From: Escallonia rubra
Taxonomy: Eukaryota > Streptophyta > Magnoliopsida > Escalloniales > Escalloniaceae
Assembly (NCBI GenBank): GCA_033065855.1
Contig: JAVXUO010000913.1
Span: 175,489 to 239,488 of the forward strand
Length of the DNA stretch: 64,000 bases
Reading direction: 5' to 3'
Positions within the stretch are counted from its first letter, which is position 1, and the number at the start of each line of letters is the position of its first letter. The position numbers and the translations under genes were made by a program. Of this stretch, positions 33,780 through 45,791 are shown piece after piece. The notes below the pieces were generated by a model. It saw only the letters and a list, made by a program, of their open reading frames with translations, was not told the DNA's origin and made no database searches.

Positions 33780-34620
33780 CTCTACGTAGTACGGACACGG
33801 AGACCGCGTCCAACACCGACACCGCCCGGGACACCGGACACTGCAATTTCCAAAAAACCAGATTTTGGACACCGCAGGACAACGCTGAATTTTTTTATAT
33901 ATTTTTATTATGTATATATATAGTCATTAAATATCAAATACATTCTACATCTAAAATAGTAAACAATAATCAATAACCACAAAACAAGCAACTCAAATAA
34001 AAATCATACTTAAAATTTAAATGCAATGTAGTACAAAAAAACATGGTACATAACATAACAAAGTACTTCATTACTCAACTTTTACTAAGTCATGCAAACA
34101 GGTAACAGAAACAGGGAAAGCGCCCTTCTTCACCGCCCAAACAGAAACAGAAACAGGGAACGCTTGCAAAGTCATAAGAAATTACTTAACTACTTAACTC
34201 TTACAAAGTCACACAACTATTATCTTTTTCCTTCGACCAAGGGCTCAATCTACATCAATAGTGTCATCTTCGAATGTAGCGAAACGAGAGAGAGATGAGA
34301 GAGAAAGAAGGAGACCTCGGAAAAGAAATAGATGAGAGAGCAAGACGAAGGTACCTGTTGCTGGAATCCGGCGACGGCGTCGAGATACGAAGGCGAGATC
34401 CTCCGGCGACCAGTTTGGGTGGGTCGTCTGCTTCGTTCTCTTCCCTTGACGCCGTAAGAAGAAGACTCAGAAGACAACGGTGACGGGTCGATCTAATTAG
34501 GGCTTCCTTAAAGTTTATTTCTAAAAGAGCTCCAAAATTATCAAAACTCCCGAAATAAGTTTAAAAGTTTGTACTTTCGCCCTATCTGTTTCGACACTTC
34601 TTCGAGAAGTGTCTAAGACA
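33780..34620 (+). mobile_element. second copy of the GTGTCGG-rich hAT family
   Basis: The left part matches 31615 onward: ACACCGACACCG, GGGACACC-GACAC-GCAATTT, then CAGATTTTGGACAC-GCAGGACA and an AT-rich tract with ATATCAAATACATT. The left end CTCTACGTAGTACGGACAC resembles the terminal repeat of the family. I find no 8-bp target duplication, and the right end near 34600 (CGACACTTCTTCGAGAAGTGTC) is approximate. Confidence 0.55.
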
Positions 34621-34900
34621 AACGCTTACGAGACGATAAATGTATAAGATTTTTAAAATACTTGTTAACTCTCTACACATGTATCTTGTACATAAGAGAT
34701 AAGTCTAGAGACTTAGGGATAATTATAGAAATGTAGGAAAACTTGTAAATATCTAAATAATATTGTATATAATTCTAGAGACGAAATGTAGACAGTAAGA
34801 TAAAATGTATCTCCACCGTCATATCCACCGTCCGTTGAGGAGAAGGTGGAGTAGTATAAATAATTAAGGCCTCACTTGGGTAAGGCATAAAGTGATCCAA

Positions 34901-35952
34901 GTAGACCTGGGAAACGGGTATACTCGCCGCTGGGTACGGATAATACACGTCCGGGTCCGGATAAAAAGGGGGCGGGTAAATTTTATCCGATTTTTCGCGG
35001 GTAGCCTTTTTTAATGCTCGTACCCTACTCATGCGGGTCGGGTATTACCCACGGGTAAATAATTAAAATTTCATTTTTTTAATAACCATAATTTAACTAA
35101 CCACATTTTGATAGACTACTAACTAACTACGCATATTTTTTTTCTCTCTTTCTTTTGCTTTTCCCAACTAGCATGTTTCTTATTTTTAAGAGTTTTTAGA
35201 ATTATTTTCAATTTCACAAAAATTCAATGTTCAGATTTATACACCGTATCAGCTAACATGTTAACTACTATAACGAATTTCGCACCCAGAATCCCAAAAA
35301 AAAAAAAAAAAAAAAACTTTATTCAACAAAAATATAATCCCACTAACCTCCAACAATCCGAAATACAAATATTAAATTTCAACATAGAGATGGCTAAATA
35401 ATCCAAAATAAAGTCTGCAATTCCTCGAAGAACTCCGCTTTTAACGGCGATGAACAGTGGCGGTGAGGATGTGAGCTACTCGATCGGCGGTGACTAGAAG
35501 CTTGGCGGCCGTCGACGGCCGATCTGTGAGAGGAGACCAACTGACGAACTGAGTGAGGGTGAGGTAGAGAGAGTGGCGGTGGCAAATCTGTGAAGAGGAG
35601 AGCGACCGAGTGAGGGTGAGGGATAAAGAGACTCGGCAGAGCAGGGTGTGGCATTGAAGAGTGAGGGGGCTAGTGGCTGAGGAATGGTGGCGGTCGGCGG
35701 TGGCCTTGATAGAGCGAGGGGTAAGGAGGAGTCACGTTTTTCGGCGACAGAGAAATGGAAAATAAAGGGTTAGGGCACAAAAGTGTCTTTATATATACAT
35801 GAAATTCGGGTAACCCGTTACCCGACCCGGAAATTACAATCCGGGTCGGTACGAGTCTGATTTCAACGGGTCTCTCATATATGTACCCGTACCCGGATAT
35901 TTTGGACTGGTACGGGTAGACCCGCGGGTACAGGCAAAAATTGTCAGGTCTA
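34901..35952. mobile_element. non-autonomous hAT element with CGGGT-rich ends
   Basis: 1052 bp bounded by TAGACCTG and CAGGTCTA, with a perfect 8-bp target duplication GATCCAAG at 34893-34900 and 35953-35960. Subterminal regions are dense in CGGGTA / TACCCG motifs, a probable transposase-binding array. Interior AT-rich plus a GC-rich block (35430-35720) with no supported gene. Confidence 0.92.
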
Positions 35953-35969
35953 GATCCAAGCATTGTAAC

Positions 35970-37327
35970 TGAAACCAATAAAACAAACCTAGAGGGGGGT
36001 GAATAGGGTTTTTGAAAATTAAAGGAAAAATTAAACTAGCACTCTCACGAATCTCAATCAAACCAAGTAATACTTCAATGAAGATGCTAATTTAACAATC
36101 TCAAACAATTATAGAGCAATAAGTAAAGAGATTGAGTTAGAGATACTTGACAAGGAGATTTAAATGGTTCGGCTTGAACTACCCTCAAGCCTACATCCAC
36201 CTCTTCAAGAAGTCCCTTGCAAAAGCACTAGAATCCACTAGCAACAATCTTCTTCGGGGTCAAGATCAAAACCCTTACAACACTTGGTGATATCCCCACA
36301 CCAAGCACAAGCCTTGAATCCACAAAGCTCTCCAAGGCTTGACAAACCCAAGCCTTAATCACAATCCTTTTACAAAGATTAATTGTGTACAAAGAAACAC
36401 TCTTGAAAGGAAATGAGTACAAATGAAGCTCTAGTACAATAGAGAGATGGGAGAATTGATGACTTGAAGAATGCTCACTTTTAATCAAAGAACTTCTCAC
36501 AAAGATGCTCTCTTTAATGATGCAAAATCATGAAGATGAAGAGAGAAAAGTTTAATCTATGAGCCTTGATATTTCTCTAATGAATGGAGGCTTAGAATGT
36601 GATTTTCATGGTATATAATGAAGCTCCAAATCATTTATATAGAGAAGATATCAAATATAGCCGTTATGGGAAGATTTGACATGATTTTGGGCAAAACTAG
36701 CCATTATTTCTCTCCCAACGGTCAATAGAGTCGACTGCATTGAGAATGGAGGCGACTGCATTCCCTTGCTGCCATTTCTCGACTGTCTCGCGAAACCCCC
36801 TTTCTTATTTTGGCCATAACTTTCTCTAGAAAAATCGGATTAATGTGCCGTGTTTTGCGTTGGAAAGCTAATGAAAAGTTTTATCAATATATGAAAAGAT
36901 TAGCTCCAAAAACATTCTTGAGTGAGCTCCAAAGTTCACTCATTTTCAAGAAACACACTTGCGTGAAAGGTTGTGAACTCACATGCAATGCACAAGGTGT
37001 CATAAGGTATTTTTAGGTCATAGTCATCAATTCAAGCATCAAACCAAGACTAGTTATATAATAGTAAAGATCAATCAATAATAAGTTAGCCTATGCATTC
37101 TTTCTTACTCTTTGACATTGGACTTGGTGAAGCTTCCATAGCATGTCACCATAGCTTTAAGCTTCTTTGTCTTTAATCCATCTATCCAAATTCTCAAATG
37201 TGTCTTCATGAGTGTGTATGTATATACCTACTAAGAATACACTCAAAGCACACATTAGAACATAATCAATGTGTAGTTATCATCAAAACAAGATGTAAGC
37301 CTAGGTTATCCAACCATAGGGTTAACA
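35970..37327 (-). mobile_element. SIRE-like Ty1-copia LTR (3' LTR of a truncated element)
   Basis: On the minus strand the LTR begins TGTTAACCCTATGG right after a polypurine tract AAAAAGGGGGAGAT (37328-37342) and ends beyond the CCTATTCACCCCCCTCTAGG box near 35990. It contains GTCGACTGCAT-type repeats at 36725-36790, as the LTR at 1905-2870 does. No primer-binding site follows the far end, so this is the 3' LTR. The exact far end is uncertain by some 20 bases. Confidence 0.75.
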
Positions 37328-37342
37328 ATCTCCCCCTTTTTA

Positions 37343-38328
37343 TGATGACAAACATTGATTCTAAATAGGGTAAAATGTATCATATGATAGTCAATTAAAC
37401 ACAAAAATCTCATATAAAACATTCAATAATTTCTTGTATACTCAAGATATGTCAATTTATCTCATATAGCAATTAAGCTCATAGCTAGCTTCCCCTAACT
37501 AAAACAAGATATGCTCTTTCCTCTAATGTTCTCTTACACAATCACATAGCATATAGAATCAAGATTATTTCTCCCCCTTTGTCATCAACAAAAAGACAAG
37601 GGTATGTGTGTGCGAAAAAGATAATAATAAGCAAGATAATGGCGTGAGGTGCATATAACTCATGACATCAAGAGTTCCTTAACGATCCCAAGGAAGATAT
37701 GGAATGTAGCTCAATAATCTCATATACTTCATGCATATTTCAAGAGTAACAAAATAGTATATGATTCAAGCAAGTAAGCTTACCCTATCAAGTTATCTTA
37801 TGCATATTTCATCATAATGTATGCTCTCCCTTAATCAATGCATGCCAACAATATCAAACAAACACAACTAAATGTCTAACCGATTCATACTCTCAACATG
37901 AAATTTTTACAACGCGAATAATGATCACCAACAATTTTTTTTTAATATAAGTGCAAGAGGACCATTCATCGTCATCTAAATCCTAAAAGTATCCAAGATT
38001 ATAGGTAAACAATCAAGGATTGATGGCAAGGTTCACATCAATTCTTAGCAAGCTATTTATATCATGAGGAATAAGTGTGACAATTTAAGCATGCATCGAA
38101 GTATTACAAGAGATTTGTTTTGTGCTAGGAATGCTCACAATCAATTCAACCAAATCATTATTCACATGCTCTACATATAAATGGCTAGATATGCATTCAT
38201 TCTTGGCATGCAACTCATTATTTTCACTTTTAACTTCTCTATTTGCTTATTAGCCTCAAGAAATTTTTTAGACAAAATAATGTTTCTCTTAAAAAATTTC
38301 TTGGATTCCTCATATAGGCTATCATAAG
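37343..38328 (-). mobile_element. remnant internal region of the SIRE-like element
   Basis: Sequence 5' of the polypurine tract on the minus strand. At about 38330-38150 a frame reads SYDSLYEESKK, then LSKKFLEANKQIEKLK, like the coiled coil near the end of SIRE gag. Below that the frame is broken. No protease, integrase or reverse transcriptase motif lies between this and the LTR, so the pol region is deleted. A hAT-like end sits at 38329. Confidence 0.5.
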
Positions 38329-39896
38329 TAGGGGTGCAACTTGGGCTGGGTTAAAATGGGCTTTAACCAACCCAGCTCAGATATGGACAGGTTTAAACCC
38401 ATCAAACCCACCTAATTTTAAAGTGGGTTGGTTTGAGCTGGGTTAATGTTTATATGAATTAAATTGGGTCAAACCCATTAAAACCAAGCTAACCCATCCT
38501 AACCCAACAAAAAAAACCAAGTCAACGAATCTCCCTTCATTCTCTGATTTCTCTCCTTCCTCGACAGTCGGCTGAGGCGTAGCCAATTTTGCCCAAATAA
38601 TTTTCTAGGGTTCCCCGACAGTCCGCTCCTGCTTCTCCGGCGAAGATACAGTGGTCTCGTCATTTTCACCTTCCCAAAGACAGTGGTATGATCGGCCTGC
38701 GGCATGCCGTCGCTTTATTTCACCATCGACAACTCGCAACGCAACTGTATCCAAAGACATCCATGTGCTCCCATACTTCTCACAAACACCAACGCAACCA
38801 TGAATTTGTAGAAACAAATTTTTTTTCCTAGGCAGATTTCAGCGTCGTCGTACACTTGTCGTCGGGATACGCCGTAGCTGCCGGTGGCCATGGCTGCCGC
38901 CGCTTTTGGCCGTTGCTGCTATTGTTCATCCTAAAACCGGTCACCTCGCCGTCGTCGTCATCCACCGTAACTCATTTTTTTTTTCAGATTTGATTTACCC
39001 ATCTGGCGGCGGTAGTATGGGCTGGCCGGCGTCGCCTTCCGGTGTTCTCCGAGGCAGTCGCCGGTGTGCCTTCGCCCTTTGCCGCGATGCTCAAATTCTT
39101 TTGCCGCCGTTTTCTTTTCTCTTCTTTGCGCCACCTGCTGCCTTCTTTCTCTTCTGCTTTCATTTTCTTTTCAAGACCCTTTGTCTCCTTCTTTCTTGGT
39201 TTCTTTTGTTTTCTCTTCAGACTTCTTTTTCTTTCTTTTGTTGCCTTGTGTTCTTCTACTTTTGTTTCTTCTTCTTCTTTTTTTTTTTTTTGCTTTCAGA
39301 ATACTAGGACTTTTTGTTAATGGTTTTATTCATTCTCATGTGATTTAAAGACATGTATGAATTAAAGTGAGAGGGGATCTATTGTATTAAGTGTTATAAC
39401 TTATTGCTTGTTTTTTTCCTCTACACATGTTGATGTTTATTTATGTTGCTAGTTTAAGGAAGACTATAGTATTTTTTTTTATTATAATGGAGTTTATTAC
39501 TTGTCTTTAATGTTTGATCTATGTGTTTGTTTAGTGATTGATGTAGAAAGATTTCTTTAAAGTATTGTATTTCATCTATGACCAAATAAATTAAACTTTT
39601 CATTTATCAAAAATAAAGTATATCATATAAGTCAAATGCGAGTCATGTTAGTCTTTAGATAATGAAACGAGTTGAGAATCATTTTATAAAATAAAAGACA
39701 AAAAAATTAACGATATTAGTTGTACTTGGGCTTGTTTGGGTTAAAACCGACCCATAGTATTTTTACTTGGGTCGAGTCGGGTTGGGCTTTTTTTACAAAA
39801 AACCCAAGTTGGGTTGGGTTGAGATGGGCTTTTAAAATTTTGGGTTTTCTCGGGTTGGGTTAAAACCCAACCCAACCCGTCTAAGTTGCACCCCTA
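38329..39896. mobile_element. hAT-like element related to the one in BUD13 intron 4
   Basis: 1568 bp bounded by TAGGGGTGCAAC and TTGCACCCCTA and carrying the same subterminal AACCCAACCC blocks and middle as 27663-29012, in inverted orientation. Flanks differ (ATCATAAG versus GGTGGGGG), so no target duplication remains. A 300-bp pyrimidine-rich region at 39090-39300 produces spurious Phe/Leu-rich frames. Confidence 0.8.
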
Positions 39897-40260
39897 GGTG
39901 GGGGTGGGTGGGCAATGGGGGAAGGGGCGAATAGGCTGGTGTGTGACTGTATGAATGTGTGCATGTGTGTTTCATCTGTATGTGCATTGTGGCATGTGTG
40001 TGTATGTGAGAGAGAGAGAGAGTCTGTATATATTGCGCGCGCACGCGATAGAGAGTCTCCATGTATGGGCATGTGCACGCGTGTCTATCTGTGAGTGTCC
40101 ATGTGTGTGTGGGGGTGTGTGTGTTTACGATAGGTGGGGTTTGGGCAATGGGATGAGTTAGGTGGGTGATGGGTAATGGGGTAAGGGGATATGTGGGGGT
40201 ATGGATGTGCGTGTTGTGTGTTCGCTTATGTGTGTCGCGTGTGTGTGTCTCGGTGGACCA
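39897..40260. repeat. TG-rich low-complexity tract
   Basis: Long imperfect (TG)n with GAGAGAGAG and GGGTGGG runs; reading frames here are artefacts. Abuts the hAT-like right end without a target duplication. Confidence 0.8.
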
Positions 40261-42889
40261 ATAAGGGGCTATGCACAGAGCAGTGTTAGGTTTAGGTAGG
40301 GCAGTGTGCGGCGACAACGTCTTATCGGAGTGGTGGTGGGTGGGGCTAAGGTGTGGCGGCGAGCAATAGAAAAAGATAGGAGAAAAAAAGAACCAAACTT
40401 GCACGGACGATTTTGTCCCTGGCAGTTTTGTCTCCAAGTTAGGGATTTGGCAAAAGTACCTACTAATGGCCTAACTGAATCTCCGTACCCTTAATTGTTA
40501 AAATTGAATATTTAGGTTCTCAAGTGAGATTTATGCGTACTTTTGAGGTACTAAAGTATATTTAACTCATAGTATCTCTACTATTAACCCCAAAAAAAAG
40601 TCAGTCCAACTTCTCAACCACTCTTAAAAGGAACTATTTTTGAAAGAATATGGAGCATGAGCTAAATTTGTACATCTTGATCTTACTATAATTAATTAAT
40701 GACCTTATTGCATATTTCCTTCTATAAAGATTAAACACGAGGAAATCTTACATTAGACTAAGGATGTAATTCCTCATATTAACATAAGAAGCTTCATAAC
40801 CGAAGAGCTTTCGTTTGCCAAGCATCGAGTCAATGCACAGAATGTGTGTGGAGACTTGTCGTTTGATTACATATTCATTCAAGAGTATTTGTTAATCAAT
40901 ATAAAGGACGGGTTTGGCACTGGAATTGTGCCAAATTTCATCTATTCTAATTTCTCTCATATGGTCTTACTTAAATTGAATATTTTACTAATTCAATAAT
41001 TTTAGTGATCATATTACAAGAAATCAAATAAACCGAACATTTACCAAGACTATATATTAGTTGAACCTTTGTCATTTCTACATTCGTTGAATCTTTTTAA
41101 TTTCTTATTTCAGATGCAATTCGTTTGGAAACATCACTAATGCTAGAAATTTTGGACGTACTCTTTGCCAATAGTTATATATCTTTTAACCTTTTTCAAA
41201 CAACATTGACACTACGTAACAAGTTGTATCTCCTCATCTCTCGATTTTGTATCTCCTCTTATTCTCATCTGATGACCTCAAACCCATTGTCATTCACTTC
41301 ATTGCTTCCCCATTAGTCTCATCCTCCCTCACTCCTCTCCATTTTTTTTGCTCGAGAAAGAATATTTGAATGCTGGCTCTGTGCGTTTGTTTGCGTGGGT
41401 AATTATGTCATAACACAACATGAAGGGTTCTTGGATGAAGCATGTGAACAACAGCTTGATCAAGGAATTAGTAGTACTACAATTATTGCAATTTTATTTT
41501 ACACCCTCTCTCTCTCTTCTCCTTTTTCCTTTTCATGCTTTCAGTAGATCAAGCTCAAGACAACAATTTGAAAACAGTCCTAGCTAGGAATAGTAGTACT
41601 AGGATTATTGCAACTTTATTTTCATTCACTCTCTTCTCCCTTATATTTCGTGCTTTCAGTAGCTCAAGCTTGAAAATGAAAATAAAATCAAAGCAGTCCA
41701 ATGAATCAGGCTTCGTACGTTTATATATGCATTTGCCTATTTTGCCAAAATGCCTTTCTAAGCAGTTGAAAAGGATTTGGCCATTACGATCACAAACTTC
41801 AGATATACTACGTGCCTCGTGCCTTTTGCTACCCTTTTAAGCTAAACTATCCCCAAACCTCTATGTTCTATTGTTTCATTTCCCGGAAAAGTGAAAAAGA
41901 AACAGATATCATCATCCTAATATTCATTGTTATGCCTCTACGTTCTAATACTTGGGTAGGTTCAGTTTTTCATTGTCCTAGAAGAGGTATTCATTCACGA
42001 TATGGGTAACTCTGATGTCAAAGGAGAAGCAAACTGTATAACTGTCTATTGTATTACTTATACTGAGAAAATCAAGTAAGGACTATAATCTTATCTCATG
42101 AGCTATGTCAATGCCTGGAAGTTACATGACCAAAATATCACCTCCTAAATCACAAGAACTGTCCATGTTTCATAAACCAAAAAACGTAGAGCACCAGCGA
42201 CTCGAAAGCCCAGAGTTCTATGTTTATTCCTTTGAAGTTAACTTGGAACTCTGATTAGTGAGTATACATGAACATATTTTTCACTAAATTAGTAAGTTTC
42301 CCCTTTCAAAAATTAGTTGATGTTGGATTGGTTTAATAGATATTCTAGGACTTGATGCTCAAATACTATGGAGGTTATATATTTGGAGTAGAAGAATTAT
42401 GTCACTTAACAAATAAAATAAGCAAATTTCAGGATAGAATAGAAAATTTTGCTACTAGAAGTTGTCTCGATTGAAGGTTCATCTGAGATCATCCCAAAAG
42501 CGTAAAAGAACCTTAACATATATAAGAAAATTCACTAGAGGGTTGTTAGATTGCACCAAAAGGTGTCTTATCAGAAAACCATAACTCATGTGATTACCCC
42601 TGAGCGGGAGGGGGGTCGGGGTGGAGCGACGGTTGCTTTGAATTTTGACTTTAGGTGGTGAGGTATTGTGCCTTTCAACTGTTTTATGATCAACCACTTT
42701 TAATTTGAAAGTGCGTTGACATTTCTTATGCCTAAGTAGTATCTTTGAAACCATATTTTAGCCCATAAGCTTTCTTATTAGACAGACAAATATCCTTTTG
42801 TAAGTTTTAAATTCGTGTTGTTTTAATTGTTTCATCTTAAGCCTTTTTTCCCCTCCATTTCTCATGAAAAGGTAGACCGAGAGGGCTTT
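40261..42889. other. intergenic, nothing coding recognised
   Basis: Only a two-copy duplication at 41465-41676 is visible. No exon with family similarity was found on either strand. Confidence 0.4.
41465..41676 (+). repeat. diverged two-copy direct duplication, period about 121 bp
   Basis: Both copies contain AGTAGTACTA, ATTATTGCAA, TTTATTTT, CTCTCTTCTCC and GCTTTCAGTAG in order. Confidence 0.75.
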
Positions 42890-43384
42890 TGTAACGACCC
42901 AGTCCACGGCTCCACCACAGGACATTGCCTATCTCAAAAGGGCTAGCCAAGTAGGTACTTATGAGTTCATAGGCAGGGTCTTATAAGGCCAATCGCACTC
43001 TCCCACAACCGATGTGGGATATTACAATCTCCCCACCTTATTCCTTAGCGTCCTCACTAAAGCTCGATTACACATAGCCCATAATCTTCCTCTCTAGCCA
43101 ATGTGGGATATACCCGGCTCACCCTTCGTTGCCCCAACCATCCTCTTGATGTGGGATATACCGGGACTTGCCTTTGTTTCTCCCAACCATTGGCAACCCG
43201 ACTGGACAGCCCAACCCGAGCTTTCGAAAGTCGGCTCTGATACCATTTGTAACGACCCGGTCCACGGCCCCACCATAGGGCATTGCCTCTTTCAAAAGGG
43301 CTAGCCAAGTAGGTACTTACGAGTTCATAGGCATGGTCTTATAAGGCCAATCGCACTCTCCCACAACCGATGTGGGATATTACA
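42890..43384 (-). mobile_element. TRIM retrotransposon
   Basis: Two 137-bp terminal direct repeats (42890-43026 and 43248-43384), each TGTAACGACCC...GATATTACA on the plus strand, differing at 8 sites by eye. On the minus strand the primer-binding site TGGTATCAGAGC (initiator Met tRNA) follows the LTR at 43247 after two bases, and a polypurine tract AAGGTGGGGAGAT precedes the other LTR. The internal region is 221 bp with no coding capacity. Flanks GCTTT and GCTGT look like a 5-bp target duplication with one change. Confidence 0.92.
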
Positions 43385-43504
43385 GCTGTAGTCGTCATGC
43401 CAAAGACTTGCAACCTTTGGTACTTTAAACTTGAAGTTACTATCTTAGGAAAAGACAATGAAAAGGTAGACCGATGGCTTTAGTCTAATATCAAATACTT
43501 GCAA
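43385..43504 (+). repeat. local repeat unit interrupted by TRIM and hAT insertions
   Basis: TCATGCCAAAGACTTGCAACCTTTGGTACTTTAAAC here recurs with changes at 44148-44185 and 44205-44265 (AATGCCAAACACTTGCAACC). The unit's left part lies before the TRIM at 42865-42889. Confidence 0.75.
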
Positions 43505-44147
43505 TAGGGGCGGATCCAGAAAGTCTGATCAGGGGGTGTCAAAAAGGAATTAAAAAAAAAATTGATGGCTACTATAAAAAAATTCAGAAGGTTTAAATTC
43601 ACATAAAATATGAATAATCAAAATCACATTATAATTAGCGTCACTATTGAATACGTTAAATACAAAATAGATTGCTCAATTTTACTACTAATAATATATT
43701 TTTGCTATGCATACTGATTTATTTAACTTACTAAGGTTAGTCAACAATGAATTACTATTTTTGCGTGAAGAAAAACTTAACTCTTACTTTATAGATATAT
43801 CAATAACATGGTTATCAATTGTATGAGTACGTTAGTCATGTATAAGTTAACAACCTATAAAAATTTAAAATAAAAAATAACTAACCTTAATTTATTCTTG
43901 TCTTTTTGTCATCTGAAGATTTAGAATTTAGGATTTGAAAGAATGAATATAGAGTAAAAAAATGGCAAAGACTATGACAATGTACAAAGAGTAAAAATAC
44001 AACAAATAAAATTCTAATAAATTAATACTATAATATAGTGGCATTTTTATAAATATTTTGTATCTTTTAGAATATTTTATCCATTATTTAAAAAAACTAA
44101 AAAAGGATTAGGGGTGCCATGCTCCCCCCCCCCCCCCCCCCCCCCCG
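43505..44147. mobile_element. small hAT-type element with poly-C end
   Basis: 643 bp bounded by a perfect 8-bp direct repeat ACTTGCAA (43497-43504 and 44148-44155). It starts TAGGGGCGGATCCAG and ends in a run of about 23 C then G, so the inverted repeat is weak (GGGG against CCCC). A relative is inverted at 54330-54972, sharing CACATTATAATTA, CGTTAAATACAAAATAGA and AAGGTTAGTCAACAAT. Confidence 0.8.
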
Positions 44148-44155
44148 ACTTGCAA

Positions 44156-45556
44156 CCTTTGGTAATTTAAATTTGAAATAACTATTTCTAGAGGGCTTTA
44201 GTTGTAATGCCAAACACTTGCAACCTTTGGTAATTTAAACTTCAAATGACTATTTCTAGATAACCTTATCGTCACAAGACTTCTTATTAAATGTACTTTG
44301 TTCACTTTGAAAGGCTCTTTGTAAATGTTATAACTCTATTTTGGTACATATTTCTATTCCATGTATTTCTTTCTTACACTTTAATTTTTTAGAACTGTAA
44401 AAGAAGGCTTAAAAACTTCGAGAAAATTTAAAGCCGAGCATATCCCTTTCAAGATTGCTAAAGGTAACCCTCAAAGAGAATTTTATATTTTCATTGGCGT
44501 TGCCGTCCTTTTCCTTTTAATTCTAACATCTCATGTTTTCAGTTTGTTCTGATATTGGATTACTAAAGTGAAATGTGAATGATTGCAAAAGTGGCTATGA
44601 CAAGCTGAGAATAAGTTTGGAGAATAAAGGTAATGAAAATGTAAATAAGGTTTAAGACGTTTTTTTATCTCAATTACGATTGCAAACACTCTAGGCGGTA
44701 TCAATGTGGTGGTGGTAGTGCAAATTACCCATGTTATAATGATGATGATGATAATAATAATAACAATAACAATAATAATAACAATGCTATCATCATCGAT
44801 GATGATGATGATGGTAACAATGCGGGCAAGATGGTGGAGCTAATTGTGGTAATGACATGTGGGGTGACGGTGACAGTGAAGATGGCAGATATATATGGTG
44901 CTTGTGAATGATGATTGTAGTGGTAATGTTGTGGTGATAATGGTTGACAATAGGGTAGCGGTACATATAATCATTGTGACAGCCGGTGGTGACAGTGGTG
45001 GCAGTGATAACACTCATATGGTGATGGTGACGGAGAGTGCAGAGATGGCAGCGGCGATAATGGTCGGTGACCATGGGTGGTTATGTCAATGGAAATTGTA
45101 GCACTAAGGCGTTGGGTAATTGTTTAGTGGCAGTGGACAAATGACTTATGAAACCTAAGAGGAACAAATGACTCATTTTGAAAAACGGCGATTCTAGGTT
45201 TAGTACTTGAAAAAACTTAGAGGTTTCGTAAATCTTAGCCACGACTAATAATTCTTAAATTTTTCTGGAAAGGATATACTCACGATCCTCTTTTTGTACC
45301 TATTTAGCACAAGTCAAATGTTCTTTTTAGTATTCCGAACTACAATGGTCTTAACAATCTTCCAATAATACTTTCAGTACGCATGTATTATATGTTTAAA
45401 ATTTTAAAACATTGACCAAAACACAATCTATGAGTTGGACCAACGAAACAGACATTCAAAAATTAATATTTAAACATCCTTATGGTAATACACTAAAGGA
45501 TGAAGGAGGATACAAAGGAGTAGAAAATCAGGCTGTTCCCGCAAGTTATGATACTT
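44156..45556. other. intergenic before the copia element
   Basis: Holds the rest of the local repeat unit (to 44265) and a GAT/AAT trinucleotide region at 44740-44815; otherwise unassigned. Confidence 0.4.
44740..44815 (+). repeat. GAT / AAT / AAC trinucleotide-rich tract
   Basis: Runs of GAT, AAT and AAC triplets are visible, ending in ATCATCGATGATGATGATG. Confidence 0.9.
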
Positions 45557-45561
45557 ATTTT

Positions 45562-45784
45562 AGTAGAAATCAAAGGTAGAATAATGTTTTCATTCATACT
45601 CTTTACATTGTGTGTACATGTATATATACTAATGGAGCAACCAATCTAGATCCTACAATCACTCCAAATCCTATAATCAAGCATATAACTATTCCTATAA
45701 TTAAGCAGTCATTATCTACAATACAGGAAAATCTTTTCTACAAAATAAGAAAGGATCATACAAAAAATCATCCAAATCATAACA
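45562..45784 (-). repeat. 3' LTR of the copia element
   Basis: 223 bp; on the minus strand TGTTATGATTTGG ... GATTTCTACT. Preceded on the minus strand by the polypurine tract TTGAGGGGGAG (45785-45795). Confidence 0.95.
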
Positions 45785-45791
45785 CTCCCCC

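Noticed and set aside
39832-40437. 201-codon Thr/His/Pro-rich minus-strand frame
   Set aside because: Produced by a TG-rich low-complexity tract and the end of a hAT-like element.
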